A stretch of 64,000 nucleotides of DNA. Origin: Numida meleagris (Eukaryota; Chordata; Aves; Galliformes; Numididae). The DNA is taken from assembly GCF_002078875.1 (NCBI RefSeq), contig NC_034412.1, forward strand, positions 32,516,657-32,580,656. The letters run 5' to 3'. The notes beneath the pieces are model-generated. The model ran no database searches, was not told where the DNA came from, and was given only the letters and a program-made list of their open reading frames with translations. Shown piece by piece: positions 48,104 to 63,100 of the stretch. A program made the translations under genes and the position numbers. Positions within the stretch are counted from its first letter, which is position 1. Each line of letters begins with the position of its first letter.

Positions 48104-51100
48104 ATAAAACACATCTAGTAGAAATGCATCTAATTAAGCTGTCTTCTGACTCTGTTATGTTGAAATTTGATGTGTATAGCCTAGGAGTCATTAGGGAATG
48201 ACTGACGCTTGAATTTCTGTTCCCTCCTTCTGGACTGCGTCTCTCTTTTTTCCTTCTGCATTTATCACTGAAATTTCTGTATGTTATAGCCTCAAGGTGG
48301 CGGTGAATTTAAGAAAAAAAAATGGAAAAAATCACATTATTCATTATGAATTGTCCACGCTTCTAATCGTATGGGTATATGATGCAGTGAGAGTAATTTG
48401 CATTAATCCTTATAAACCAAATTTGGTTTCTCATAACAACATAAATAATAAACAATAATGAACAAAATTAGTTTTGTTTTAGACATTTCACTGGAGCTAT
48501 AACCATGAAATGAAAATATAGGTTTTTACAGTCTCATTAGTTTGCTTTTTTCATAAAATAAAATATAAGCAATAGGCTTTTCTGTTCCAAAATAATCATT
48601 ATTTTTCAGTATTTCATTTTCTGCAGATCTCTCAAAGCGTTTGTGATAACATAGTTAATCCAGGTATTTTCATTCAGTGGCATATTATACATTAAGGTAT
48701 CCTTAAATATTAGTAGGTATAATTACTGAATTCCAGCTCAGCACAATTTCTCTTGACCTAACACTTGCTACTTTAAAATCTTCTTTCCAGTATTAAATTC
48801 TAACCTTTGACTTCTGACATCATCTTCTATAAAAATAGCATATGCTATTTGCAAAGAAGTCTCTTCAGAGCTAATAATTTATTTTTCCAGTGGAAAAGCT
48901 TTAGTGTATGCTCATTTAAATTTTGAATTAACACTGAACATAAATATCTTCTTTGCTTCTACTCTATCACAAAATATTGTATATTCTCTTTCTGTCTTCA
49001 AGTATCCATGACAGTCATCTTCGTGTGTTATGCTGAAAAAGTAAGGGAGATCATAAACTGTTTTTAGTCTGTAAATACTAGTCCATGCCCTGCAATGAAA
49101 TGTATATGCCTCCTTTGATTCTGCTGAAGAAGATTAACTAGCCATTCAGCTGGGACTAATTACAAGCTGCAGCAGCTGGAGAGAGGAAGATCAGGAGGCC
49201 AGATGGCTTTGGAGAAGTGTAGGAGATTTTCTTTCCATTACAGGTTTGAAGGACTTCCTTACTTATCTGGGAAAAAATTATCAGGATGACAGAAAGAAAA
49301 ACTTCTTGGGAGACAGAGCTTGTGAACAAGGTAGAAAGCATTTCTAGTGGATTTGTTTTGTTTTTCTGAAGTAGGAATGATTAAATTTGGGTGCTTCTCC
49401 TGGCTAGCTTTGAAAGGGGATGGGGGTGGGAGAGTGTCTGAAAGTTGCAGAGGATACTGATCTCTTTGCTCACCAAATGTTTTGCTGCTGGGGAGGAGAT
49501 TAACTGAAGATCTCCATCTGGGGCATGGGCAACTGATGGTGTGCTGAACATTTGTATACCATTTTGTATTCTGGCTATGAGAGGGTGTTGATTAGTGAAG
49601 GCTGAGCTGAAATGAACCTCTCTGGTTATTAGTGTGTGAAACCCTTCATTGATGTCTGCAGCAAAACTGCTGTGCTCATTAAAATTAGACTGCCAGTTCA
49701 GTGATTGCTTGTTTCATCTTTGTATTTTACTGGTTATTTCTTTGACATATTCCTTTTCCATTCAGTTGCGGCTTATACAAGCTTATGTTCTGGTTATTGT
49801 GGATTATTTTGCTGAAATAGTGGTTATTCTTGAGTACGAGAACGAGTGTAGCTTCTTAGGGATTTCATCAAAACAGTGTGTTGTAAATGGCAGCCTGTTC
49901 AGAAGGTAAGCTTTACTAAACTTGGATACCTGCAACTTAGACTCATTGGATTTACGTGTCCCAGCTCCTTAGGATAGAGCATCTTTTTTGTCATACTGTA
50001 GTGTGAATAGATAAGATTAACTGAAAGTCATTTTAGGAATTTGCTGACAGCTCCTGTTTGTCAGACAAGCAGTCTGTATTGTATGATATCCATTATTCCT
50101 AACAGTACTCTATAATTTGAAATCTTAAGTACCTCGATTTGTGGGTTTTGTTTCCTTTTTCCTTTTTTTTTTTTTTTTTTTTTTTTTTTTCTGTTTGTCT
50201 GACATTTCAAGAAACATGGTAAAGGGATTTCAGAATTGCTGGGTTAGTCATAGAAAAGCTTACCTAGAAGGTTGAAAATAAATTGGAATATTTCTAGTTG
50301 GGCTTCTTTTTATTCTTATGGCAGTAGCAAGTGAATTTTTGTGTTTTATTTCAGATCAATTGTATCGCATAAACCTTCGTGCAGTGTTTAATCAAGGTTT
50401 GAGAGGATTGTGTATTTAGTTTTGCATAGTCAGTAAGGCTAGATGTAGTGGCAGAAGTGGAAAGATACATATGTTTATCTGCACAGTCATTTAGCCAATG
50501 ATCAATAAATGTCTGACGATAGATCAATACAGATGTAATCTCCAATCTGTGGACTTCGAAGAACAATCTCCTGAGCGTTCTTACCACAAAATCTATATTT
50601 GCTCCTGTCTTCATTCAAGCTGATTTATGCCCTGATGCTGTTTGCTTTCAAGGACCTCCATTTCTCTAAGTGCTGCCCAGTACATAAGCAACAATCCATC
50701 AGCACACTACTAATATCACAGAGGCTTATATTTAATTACAGATAACAGGCCCAGTGGGACTAAAAACAAAGTAACCAATCACTAAGATGTGATAAACTGA
50801 AATATAAAAAGAGAAGGAAGCCATAAAGCACAAAGGACCTTTGTGAAACAAATAGGTGTTTTGATGTTGTACTCAAAACATGTGGAATGTGAGAGTAAGT
50901 TATGTGATAAAATATATTTTCAGCGTATTTTTTTTCACATAATAAATACACTTTGTAAAGAAAGGAAATCTATTGAGTAACCAACCAAATGCTTCTGCGA
51001 ACCACATACTCTTGTGAGTAGCTGCTGTAAATTTAGTCTCTTAATTATGTGTATGTAGAGAATATGTATGGATTAGTTCTGTTTCTAAATAAAAAAACAG

Positions 51101-51662
51101 CATTTTTATTTTGCTGTAAAATCAGAAAAAAATTGCTAATCTTCCATAACGTGAGGTTTTTTTGGCATCCCTTTTTCCCATACATTAAAAGTGATGTAGT
51201 TTCTCCATACCAGATATAGTACAACTTCTTAAATGTTCCTTAAATTTGCTCTTATTTGCATATTTTAGAGAGAGATCTTTTGCACAGACTTGGGAAAACT
51301 GCCAATGTCTTTATTTAAACTGATATGTGAAGAACCAGTATATGCTGACATATAGGGAGAGTGGTATGCAATAAACATGAGCAACTTTAATGTTGCTTTA
51401 AACGTAGTTCTGATATAATAAATCCAAAAAATCTGGATAGACCGACTTTGTTAGAAAACTAATTTAGCAGAAATACAGCTTAACAATATCTGTCCTATTT
51501 GAAAGTTAATTTTATCTGAGTCTAATATTAATCCATTAATTCTTCTAAGCTGATGAAAGTATTTTTAAAGAAGGAAGCCTGTTTTGTGCAATAAATTCCT
51601 AACTAGCTTAGTCCCGCTTCCTTGCACCATGAAGTTAAACCAACAACAAAGTTAAACCAGGG
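48104..51662. other. Non-coding DNA with a long T run
   Basis: AT-rich. Contains T28 at 50163-50190. No gene recognised. Confidence 0.65.
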
Positions 51663-52190
51663 TAGGTAGGCAACTCAGGCATTAATGCCTCCTATTTATT
51701 TCCATGGAAACAACAACAGATACAAAGAGCACAACAACACTGTTTAATACAGCAGATTCTCAGCTACAGAACAGGAGTTTTCAAGGTAGTCACCATCATT
51801 AGCTATGCATTTTCACCAGCAATGAACAAGAGCCTGCATGCTGCACTCACAAAAATCTGCACCAGCGAAGGTAACTTGCTGTTGCTACTGCTGAAACGCA
51901 CCACTCACCACTTCAGTGTGCTCACATCCACTGTTTGGTCTCCATAAACCAAGAAAGTGTTGTTGAATGACAATGGGTGCAATTTTTTCCACATGGAGGA
52001 ATTCAATTACACACCTCTGTTGCATATATGTTTCCATGTCAGACTGCCTCTCTGCTTCCATATGTCACATGGCAATGGCATGTAATGGGATATTGGTGGG
52101 AAGGTTCAACCTCTACTGCCAACATCCACCTCTGATGTTGTGGGCCAATGTTATAACATAAGAGGGATTACTTTTTGGTGCAGCCCTCGG
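51663..52190 (-). mobile_element. Mariner transposon relic, internally deleted, minus strand
   Basis: Same family and same internal structure as 39117-39616, in the opposite orientation. Right end GCACCAAAAAGTAATCCCTC (inverted) and left end with GGCATTAATGCCTCC form degenerate inverted repeats. The minus strand near 51884-51786 encodes the mariner C-terminus GADFCECSMQALVHCW, stop, KCIANDGDYLEN. An N-terminal trace with the mariner-like VYGDQTVDVST pattern lies near 51955-51925. The catalytic core is missing. End coordinates are approximate. Confidence 0.78.
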
Positions 52191-53778
52191 AGACACAAAC
52201 AAAAGATTATTAAAATAAGCATCTAAAACTATCATAGCTGAATCTTATGAAATGTTGTGGAAAAATCTGCATTAGTTGGATGGATATAGAAGAGTCAACT
52301 GATGGAAGAGGTAGGCAATAAAATGAAAGAGAAGTCAGAAAGACTGTAGCCGAAAGGAAGAAAAGAGAAAATGCCAATTAATATATTTAAGCATGTGATA
52401 TGGTAACTATTATTTCAGCTTAATTATGCCTGTCTTAGCAGCTGGATAAATGGAAATACTGGCTAATCACTGTCAGCTCTGTGGTTTGTTTTTATTGATG
52501 AAATCTGAAACATTAACCTTTTGCTTCTGAAAAGATAACCTGAAGTTGAGACTCCTAGAGGATACCGTATACATAAAGAGTGGATCTGCATGCCTGTAGA
52601 AAGGGATTATTGTTAAATATCTGTGAAATATCACTGGAAGTACTAATCTCCAGGGAAGGAACATTCTGTTAATTTGCTGGTCACTGGATCTGTAGCTGTT
52701 AAGGTTTTTCTGTCTTTTTATTTAGCCCCAGGTTTGGAGTCCTCTGAGGACTTTCAGGTGTCTTTCATGGGTGTGAGTTTACAAGTACAGCTATTTGTAC
52801 ACTGAAAAATCTGCCTTAAACTTTATCTTTAAAATATATTTTACCATCTTTTGTAAGATGAAAAGGAGCTTATGAAATAAGTTCTTGAACGTGCAATCAT
52901 TAAAAAGAGTAAATGTATAAGAAAAGGTTAAGTTGAATGTGTTGTGCTAAGATTAAGAGATATAAGTTTGCTTTAGTCTCTTAAGGTTTGCTACCTACTG
53001 CTGTTTGACTTGGAGTGGTATTATTTAGAAGTTTTGTATTTACAGATTATACAGATCACTGTCTGTGTGATAAGATTTTTCTTATAAAATAATGATGAGG
53101 TGGAGAAGGGGGAGAGAAATGAAGCTTCTTTAAAGTTTTCTGTATCTTTCAGATGTTATATTGAAAGGTGAGCATGGGTCAGCCAGCTTTTGGACTGAGT
53201 ACTCTGATTCTCCAAAAAGGAAAAATGAGGAAAAAATATTGTTTTTGGTTTTTTTTGTCCTAAGTATTACTGGTTAGAATTTGTATTAAAAACCACGTAT
53301 TCATCAAACTCCTTTGAGCTTCTCAGTATCTGGCTGTGGACATGCACCACTGACAAGCTTATTTGTAGGCTATGCTATTTTTTCGTGGCTGGATTTCCTG
53401 CTGAAATTTTCTGGGAGTGTCAGGTAAATTTGATACTTCTCACTGAAACAAGTTCATTTCATTTCATAATCAGAAAATCTGGTTATTTTATTAGCTGACA
53501 TAAGAGAACATCCAAGCATCTCTGCTGGATAGCACAGATGCTGTATGTTAACTTATCCACTAAATGGTGAATAATGTAAGTTCCTTATCCTTTTGGTGCT
53601 TTGAATACTGAAGTTGTGAAGGTATCCATGTTTCTGTATGATGTTTCCATGTGTCAGATGGAGTGCTGCTGCTGCAGACGTCAGAAGGGGAAGAAGTGTC
53701 TGTAGGTGAGATGTGCCATATGCAGAAGTTCATCTGAATACCTGGAGTCCCAGATAGTCCTAAAAAGAGAAGCTAAAT
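52191..53778. other. Non-coding DNA, no gene seen
   Basis: AT-rich, no recognised feature. The last six bases, CTAAAT, are the left target duplication of the next LTR. Confidence 0.65.
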
Positions 53779-54164
53779 TGTTGGGGAACGCCCCAGGTAT
53801 CCCCAAAAGGGTTGCCCTACCAGTACTCGCGTGGGGAATGCAAGATCAACTCAATATGAGATGCGTCTGACTTTATTGTAGCAACACACCATCTTATATA
53901 GCATACATGCTTCCAGGGATACAGGGTCCAGGGATACAAGCTCTATGCAATGCGCACGCTAACAATATCGTTGCCCAAGTTATCTCCATATATGGGATAT
54001 GTTGTTAACTACAGCACTATGGATACAGAATACTATGGATATGCTGGAATATACTAGAACACACTGGAAACGCCACATTCCACATATCTAGGGATTACAT
54101 CATTACATCATAAATCATTAGTAAATCAGTAGCTACGTGCTGCCGAGCAACCTGCTTCTCAACA
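53779..54164 (-). mobile_element. Solo LTR, minus strand, separate family
   Basis: 386 bp, TGTTGGGG...TCTCAACA, with perfect 5-bp inverted ends TGTTG/CAACA and a 6-bp duplication CTAAAT/TTAAAT with one mismatch (53773-53778, 54165-54170). On the minus strand CTATATAAGAT (53901-53891) is followed by AATAAA (53877-53872). The 6-bp duplication suggests a class II (alpha/beta-like) element. It is not similar to the other LTRs here. Confidence 0.85.
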
Positions 54165-54170
54165 TTAAAT

Positions 54171-57100
54171 CACTCTTTGATAGGTGGCAATGTGTGAGAA
54201 TCCAGGGCTAAGATAATGATGTCCAAGAAAAGAAATACTTCAAGAAGAAGGTTAATGGTAGGATGAAAAGCAAAGTAGTTTTTAGTCCTTAGCTGGCAAA
54301 CAAAACACTACAAATCTCTAATTTTAGTTGTTAGTCAGATTTCATGTATTTTGCACGTTAGACGTTAGAATTGTCTGAGAATGTAGGATTGTCATTCATG
54401 CTTTGTCAAGACTTACCATGATTGTCATGAGGTTTGTAGAGAGGAGCTGGAATAATGAATTAGAAATGCTTAAGATTCAGAGGCATTGCCGAGTCCTTTC
54501 TCTAAAGTAACTCAACCTGTTTATCAGTACTGCACAGATACTTCTATTTCTCTCTGTAAACCAAAATTCTTGTTTCTTCTGAGATATTCTGATACGCTCC
54601 TGGTAGGTATACTTGCTCATTTTACCTAGGGTTTCACTTAGGCATGTCATTTACAACACATAAAGTGTTTGTGAGTTTTTTTTTTCTTTTTTTCTTTTGG
54701 TAAAATCTCTTTGAAGACACAGTGATGTAAATGATTTAGGAGTTCATATTCACAAAATACATGAATTGATACTTGCAGCCTAATGTGACTAACTTTAGAC
54801 AACCCATAAAATACGGGAAAATCAGAAAAATATTTTTGAAAGCTTGTAACAATCCCTGAAAGTGTCATGCAGATATGGACTAATAGCATGAAACAATTTT
54901 TCTTAGACTAATGTTTTTAATAGGAGTACTAATGTGAAAACCACCCCTGGCGAATGTGATTCTGTCAGTGTATAGAAAGAACCTTTGGTATTTCAGAATG
55001 TACTGGAAATAATTACAGAAACCATTTGATATGGTATCATGTAGTTTACAAAGATTATTTCTGTGATTTAGGAATAAATCTATGATTAAAATTACTGCTT
55101 GTAGTCTGTACCTGTTATTGATTGTTCAGTAATTCCACTTTTCTAGAATTAGTGTATCATGAATGACTATATAAAAATAATAGGCAAGGTAAATTAATCA
55201 TCTTTGTTGCTTTGAACGTGAAAGTTTGAATTACAGCAACTTCTGTACTAGTGGGCATACAAAGTACAAAAGCAGCTATCTAGCTATGCTATTAAGGAGA
55301 GCAATAAAATCTCTTTTTGCTGTACAAGCAATTTGATCTTGAATAAATTCTAAATGTTGTGTTTTAAAATTATGCACATATAAAAAAATGCATTGAATTC
55401 TGACTAAGAAAAAATTCAAGGTATAGATCTGCTGTCCCCAACAACATTAGCAGAAGTCCTCTTCTTGCTTGACTGCCAAACAAATGCCCATTTTCTTAGC
55501 CTCAGGTTGTCTCAAGTGTTTAGACTCTGAGCTGTGGATACTGGGAGGAAGTTGGGAACAAAAGAGATGATGTGATTAACAGCAGAATGCATGTTTGGCT
55601 TCTGAATAATTATTTAAAATTGTCAATGTGTGTAACCAGCATGTAGGTGATATTCATAGAATCTGACAAGACATGACTTGTCAATATGAAAAATAATGTG
55701 ACAGAAAGTAAGCATAAGAGATGCAAAGTGTCACTTTACAGTTATGAGTACAAATGTGATGGTAGAACTCTCATCCAATTCTCATTATGTAGGTAATTAC
55801 AAAATAAGGTATTTATATGATAGTTTAAGTAAAACTCATATGCCTGTCAGCACTCTGAGAATATTTTACTTCAGAGATGGTAAGGATTCTTGCTCTTGCT
55901 TGTGATAATTAAGAAAAAAATCCTTGTCTGAAACGCTGTTAATTCTATTGTGTATTTTCTTCTAGCGCTTGCTTTTTAGGATGATGATATGATATAGTAA
56001 CAGAGTAAATGATGATACCATATTGCTAATTAAATGTTCAGATAATCACATTATATAATTATATAAACCTAGTCAGACAAATGGTTTATTATGTATCTAT
56101 TTAGAAGAATTATAGACTTTTTTTTTTCCCCTGGGTATTACATTTCTTTCAGCGTGGACTTAATCTAGTCTGTACTAGAGGAGATACTTTTGAATGACTT
56201 GCATGAATTTTTAGCTTATGGTGTGTCAAACAGTATTTGATGCCAGATAAGTGGAATGACAAACATGTATATTAGACTTACTGTAGTACAATGCTAAAGG
56301 TAGAAGTTGACCTAATAGTAAATGGATTCTCATTTGGATGCTGTATTTCATTACTGGGAAATCTCTAAACTATTCGCATGTGCATGAGCTATTTGAAAAT
56401 TCCAGCAGTACTGATACTTGGTCAAGTTTCAGAGCAAGTTTCTTTCAGTCTAGATTTAAGAATACCTCCAATTTCTACTTTGTTACTATAAATTTAAAGA
56501 GTTATTAACTAGATCAAGGCTGTTGTAAGCAAGTCAGTTAATTAGGCTTCAGAAACTTAAAGAATAAGTACAGGTGTGAATATATAGTGTTAGTTGCATA
56601 CATGGCATCCAGCTTTTGAGGACATCTAAGAAAGTACTCTTGGACACTTACGCAGGAAGTAAACATGAAGTAAGCTTCTGTTTAGCAACTGGGAACAACC
56701 CTATCTGTCATACTGCAAGGCCTGCCATCAGTGTGGGTAACTGAAACACCAAAGCTTTGTCAAGTATAAAATGCAATATGAAGTCAGATGAAGCAAATGA
56801 AGGAAATAGCAAATCTATATTCAGACTTTTTCATGCTAACCAATATCCTGCTAGTACCAAGCAGTGCTCTTTAACCATTGTTCCCTTGCTGCTTTCCAAG
56901 CTTTTATAACTATCCTCAGGTGCTGGTCATTATTATCTAGCATTTGTGTTCACTTCTTACCAGAAAATCTGAAATACTGATGAGTGGCTTTCAACTAAAT
57001 CATGAGGAAGTTCTTGTTAGAAGAGGAACAGACTTACAAGGTTCTAGTCATTTAAGTCCTGTAGAAGATATGTTCTACCTCAGAAAATGGTCCAGCTAGC

Positions 57101-60100
57101 ATTTCTTATCTCTGAAGCAACCCCTTTCAGCCAAGGAGCAAAGGAGAATGAAAAGGCAGAGAGCAGACTGACCAGGGATAGTTAGGACCACAATGTGGTT
57201 AGCCATGGGAGCTGAGCAGACTCAGTACTGTGCCTCTCTGAGAGACAAATAGTCCTTCCTGAACTGTAGTGTTTTCACAGATGTTCACAGGCAAATGAAA
57301 GATGGACTATTATTCTCTTATGTTTGGGGCCGTCCTGTGGTTTCTGATCTTGGATGGATAAAAGGAGGGGGATGCAAGCCAGCAATCATCTGTGTTTTAG
57401 CTCTTCCTTGAGACAGCTGAGACTAGGGAGTGAGGAAGGAGGAGATGGTATCTCAGGGAATCCTCAATTCCCAGCATTTATGGCTGGAGAACGATGTGTA
57501 GAGTGTTTGTATTCACCTCTACTTAATCTGCACAGGCAGTGGTGTATTCTACCTAAATGGAAACTCCACTTCTCCCATCTGATAATTCCCCATTGCTGTG
57601 AGATCTGAGACAAAACACTAAAACGACTGTTAAAGCTAGGCTGCCCTTGATACAGGAATAGGTATCTCCAAGTTAAGGCTGATGCAAATAAACAAGATAG
57701 GGAAAGAATGCTGTTTCTATGTGCGCCGATTCTATCTAAGGCTTCCACCCCTAAGACTGTCAAATTGGATCTTTCTTATTGACTTTTTTAGTGTTGTCTA
57801 TAATAAATAAATAAGTTGACAGATAACAGGAGGCATACTGTGCCTGCAACTAACCAAACTTCAGTATTACAGTTTGATAAATCCAGTGTACTTCAAAGAG
57901 CATAAGAAAACATTTCCATTTTTATTCTCTTTTTTTGGGGGAAACAGATGGGAGGTTAAATATTCTATTTCTTCAGGACTTAAGGCAAAGAAAAAAAAAA
58001 AAGAAAGATTGCCACTTTTTAATTCAGTAAAGGACTAGATATGTACACACACACACCCCCCAAAAAAAAACAAAAAAACCAGAAGTTATTCTTTTCCCTC
58101 TGTTGTATTAGGAGATCTAGACAGAAAGTGATGCTGTGACTTATGACTTCATTTTTTTTTTGTGATGCCTCCAGGTGCAGGAGAAGATATACGGAAAGCA
58201 AAATTTTCTTTTATATTTTCGGACCTGGAAAACATCTGCAGTCTAAAAAAGCACTTGTGACCATCCTGGGAGGCTCTGTGGCTCCCAAAAGTTAGGATTA
58301 TTGTTTCCATTTGATTTTGGTGGACATTACCATTAGGCAAGGGAGCCCTAGGAACATAATGTATGAGGAAGAGCTCTCCTGCTGACTTTCCAGTGTGAGG
58401 TGAGCATGTGTAATTCCTTGTATCATTGTGCTTCTCATCAAAACAGAGCACGACGTTTCCAGTTTTCCTCTGCTCCCGAGTTGAAGGAACTTTCAAACCA
58501 GTCATCCTTGTCATAGTAAAATGGTTTCCTGTTATTCTGTCAACTGATAAGAGATCTCACATGTGTGAAATGGGAACTGTTGGCCAACCTGTGGGCTTGA
58601 GATTTGGCAAAATTATTCAAGTGTTTGAGCATTCTTAATTGTACTAGGTAGTTTCTAAAATGGACTAAGGAAAACCTCAGCATAAATACAAGAAGAAATA
58701 ATCGGCATATACAGGAAGCTATTAAAACATTTGATTCAGAAGGCCAAGAATGAATGCAGGAATGAAAGAAGGACTGAATGTGGCTGTCATTAAGGGAAAA
58801 ATGCTTTTTCAGCAAATTTCATTACACAGCCTTCCCTAATTAAACAATTAAACACTATGCAGAGTGTGGGCAAATTCTTATTTTTTATTCTTTAGAAGTT
58901 ATTCATAACCTTAGTTTATAAATTCATTTTATTGAATTATATTCATTTAAATTTCAATCTTAATGCCATACCAAGGCTCTGTGGAAAATCTTTCAATTAA
59001 TAAACAAGTAGGTTGCTGACACAAAAACAAAATTTTTCTTAAAAGTTGTTTTAAATAGACTCTTTCTAAAGCATTAATCTTTTTTTTATATATATAGGAG
59101 TGGTTTATTAAGTTGTTTGAGCAAAGTTACATGAAAGATATCAGAGGAGAATGAAGCAGCACTTGTTTTTCTAATGATTTCTTTTCAGAGTAGTGTGCTT
59201 TTTGTAGAAGAAAGAGCACATTTCCTGCTCAGGAAAAGAAGAGTATTTTCTACTCTTGCATCAGTACTGTGTTTCCTCGCAGATGTTCCTGCCTCCCTGT
59301 GGGGAACGCAATAAGCTGCAATTAAATGCAGGTGCTTGGAAGCAGGAGTGCCCTTGCTCTGTTTAACAATCTGAGGCAACAAACAAAAGAACCAGAGAGA
59401 CAGGAATCTACCTTCTGTTTAATGGGGCATGAACACTTTTTCTTGGCATCAAGACAAGTGTCTACTTTTTGTTAGAAGTACGTTCCTCTTTTTCCCTTGG
59501 TGGCAAGGCAGAGGCTTACCTCTTGTTTATTCACTGCTCGGAGAGAGAGAAACTAAACAAAACCATATGCTGCAAAGGGAAGACAGCAGTTACTAGGCAC
59601 AGAAAGAAGAGCTCTTATCTTTGTAGAGTAACACAGTTTATTTCTGTTTCTAGATGTGTGGAGAAGAGAAGAGAGGGAAAAAAAATCCCCTTTCCCTCTC
59701 TGTGTTGTGTAGTCAAGGGGTGGCGATAAGCAGACATCTCTTTAACTAGAATGCAGACTGCATTTTTCTGGAGTAAGAATCTTTGTGTTGTGGAGATACC
59801 TGGGTACAAACAAATGGTAGAAAAGATGTCAGAGGCCTAACTTCTGATTGGATATTCCTGTCTGTGAGTTGCTGCTCCTGGAAGTGCTAGGAGTCCTATT
59901 CTTGGCAGAAAGATGAGCCTTGCTGTTTGAAGCGAAGTGGGGAAAACATTCACGTACAGCTTAGTGGAGATGAATTGCTCTTCCAGACTCTTGATCTCTC
60001 TGAGAAATGCTCCAGTGAGGTTTTGTTAACTTTGCCACAGAGATTTTGTCTTTCCCTGACCAAATAGTTGTTTGCGTTTGTACTCTGCGGGTCCCAGCTC

Positions 60101-63100
60101 ACCGTTTGTCCCCTGATCTGCTGGACGTGAAGGGGTAACATCTCAAAATGGCAGTCACAACATGTTGGCTTAAAGAAACAACCCCAAGAAGTTGCATTTC
60201 TGTTTGGGTTTGAACATTCTTGATCTCCTTTCTCTTCGGCAACCCTAATTTCTCAGCCAAAATGCTTAAGGTTTTCCCATGATTATGAGACAAATGTCTG
60301 TCTTGTCTAATGTGCTCCTTGACTCCCCTCGCTGGTGCATGTGCAGCACTTCCAGCAGTTTCCCACACCTTAACGAGGCATGTGCCTGCGGCAATTGTTC
60401 AGCCAAAAATGTATTTTCTCCATTGGAGTCCATGCTTTTTCCAAAGGAGAACCCCCAACAAGGGATATTATTCCTCTGTTGAAGGGTCTGTTGCCATGAA
60501 ATGCCTTCTTGATCCCCTTAGACTTCTGTCAAGCTTAATTGAAATATATCAACATTTATGGGGGAACTAGTGTGAGCATATTTACACTTTGAAATTATTA
60601 CATATGCCACATTTGATTTAAAAATATTGAGTTAAAAAGCAAATGCTTGTGTTGAGCAGTCTTCTGCAAGGGGAGGGCTTTTCCCCCTTCAAGTGTTACA
60701 AATGTACTCTTCTTTGTGAGATTGGTATATAGTACTATGAAGCTTGTGAAACACTGTGGAAGCCAATATCATTGTTGCTTGCAACTGCAAGATTATCTGT
60801 AATGAGGGATCCTTATGCTGGTCTATAGGATAGATTTGCAAAGTAGGATATGAGCTATCCCATAGTTTCAAAGACAACAGTTCTTTCAAGTGACTTACCA
60901 GATTTACCTAGCAGATTTACAGTGGGTTTTAAAGCAAGCTGTGAGGCAAAATTTTATTTCCTGAAAAGTAAAACTGAGAATCAAGCTTTCGAGGTGTTTT
61001 CAGTTGAATATTTTTTAGCTTTGAACGGTTCAGGTTTTGGGGATGCTCTCATTTTTGGAACATTGTGTTCAAATATAATGAGAAATAAATTATGTTTCCA
61101 GGCAGCAGACAGCTTGACAGATAACAGGTTCTCCTAAGGGTCAGTGAATCTTTTTGCATAGTTTTCCTAATTAGGAAGAAAACTAAAACCTATCTTTGAA
61201 AAGAATGAATATAGGAAATGGAAGGGCAGATGTGTGACTAGGAAGGAAGGGGGATAAGGAAATAAACTGAGAAAGCTGCGTCTATCCAAGTAAACTGTAT
61301 TCTCCATGGATTGTTCACTGCTGGCTAGTATTTTAATGATCTTGTTTTGGAGAGGGAGGAGAGGGATTTCCTCTCTTCTGCTACACATCTGGTCAAAATT
61401 TCCCCTCTTCCACTCAAACAAGCAGCCAAAAAAGCAGGTTTTGGGCATTTTTGAATCCTGTGACTTTAAGTAGAATAAATCTCACAGTGGTTTCTACGTA
61501 CTTTATCTGACACATGCGCTTGTGTATCTGTGAATGCTGGCAGCCATGGTGGCTCGGTATCCTTTTTTTCTTCCCTCTTCTTTTACAGGAAGTTTTCTCC
61601 TCAGGGTATGTGAAGTGGGGTTGTTTTTTAACAAGCTAATTAAATAGCAGTAGTTTCCTGTAATGGAGATTATCTAATTGGCTAGCTGTTCAATGGCCTG
61701 CTTTGAAATTTAAACTAACTCATACCTGTAACTGTACATAGAATGGAAATAAGTGCTGCCCGTAATGAGCCTTCCCCCCCTCCTTCTGTTATATGTACCT
61801 GCAGGTAAACTGTGCTGTGAGAACAAATAGAAAAGGCAATATTAGCTTGTCAATTTGGAAGTAAAATACGGTAAGAATTGCTTCTTTTGTATATACCAGC
61901 ACACTGGTATTCTCCTACTGAGTGTATCTTAAGGTTTTTGTTGTCTTTTTTCCCTCATCCACTCAAAATAAGGAAGAGGAAAAACATTACTACTACTGGG
62001 GAGGAAGGGGGTTTAATGATTTACTCCATTTTTTCATAGTAGTTTTGAGGCTAAAACACATTCATGATATTCAAAGAGAATATTTCAGAAAGTGAATGCA
62101 ATGACATGATGAAATAGAGTCCTTCAGGTAGGTCTGAGGTATGAAGAATTGATTGACTCCATGGCCCTAGCCTTCGGAGGTCAAAGTTATAAGCCAAGAT
62201 AGCATAACTCTTGTTCAAGACTGTGGCAGAAAGTGGAAAAGACAAGAACAGCTGAATTAAATCTGGAGATCATGTTCGGGGTTATGAAGCATTCACTGAG
62301 TGCTAGCACCTTTATCATTAACCTTTCCCTGTGGTCACAGGTCTCCTGTGACTGGGGAACTCTGTCCCTTACAGCTCTGTGAAAAAGAAGTCTGTGATCT
62401 GTGTCTGCTTTTTTGACTCTTTCCTTCTGATATGCTGTAACTGATTTTAATAATGTGCCTTGGAGGATGTGTTCTCTATCCTATACATTTTTTGTGGTTT
62501 TTTTTCTCCTCACTTTTTATGAAAAAGTAAATTTTGCTTTACTTAAATGCAGCTGCAGCATTTTGTTATTTTTATGGAGATTAGGATGAAGAGGGTTAAA
62601 GTCAGGCTGTCAACAAAAACCTCTTTTCTTGGGGTGCCGACAGATGTCTGGACGCTGAAGCAGGCCAGCAGCTGCAGATGTACACTAAGTAGCTATTGTT
62701 GTGCCAGGAAGAGAAAAGTGAAAATAGGTTGGCTTGTCGGTGAAGTTACAGACCAAGTGATAACTTGAACAGGTCTTCTCCTCCTCAGTGCCATCTGCTT
62801 TCATGCAAAATATGGAAATTAGTTTTCTTAATATCTACAGCGTAATCACACAATGTTGTTTTTTTTTTTTCTGTGCACCATTATACATCACAAAACTGAT
62901 CACAGCATCTACTCACTTGGACACAATGTAATTAAGATGATGTCCTAACTTTTTACTGAAGCTTAAATTCTTTGTTCTTGGAAGCATGCATATGGCGTCC
63001 TCACTGGCAGTAGTATTAGCACTGGAGATTTACTATGAATCTCTAATAAGCAGGAAGCAAGCAAACAAAAGATCTCCAGTCAGTGTTATTAATATCTTGT

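Noticed and set aside
58149..58514. A 121-codon minus-strand frame
   Set aside because: No domain pattern, no splice context, no neighbouring coding signal; could be reconsidered if conserved.
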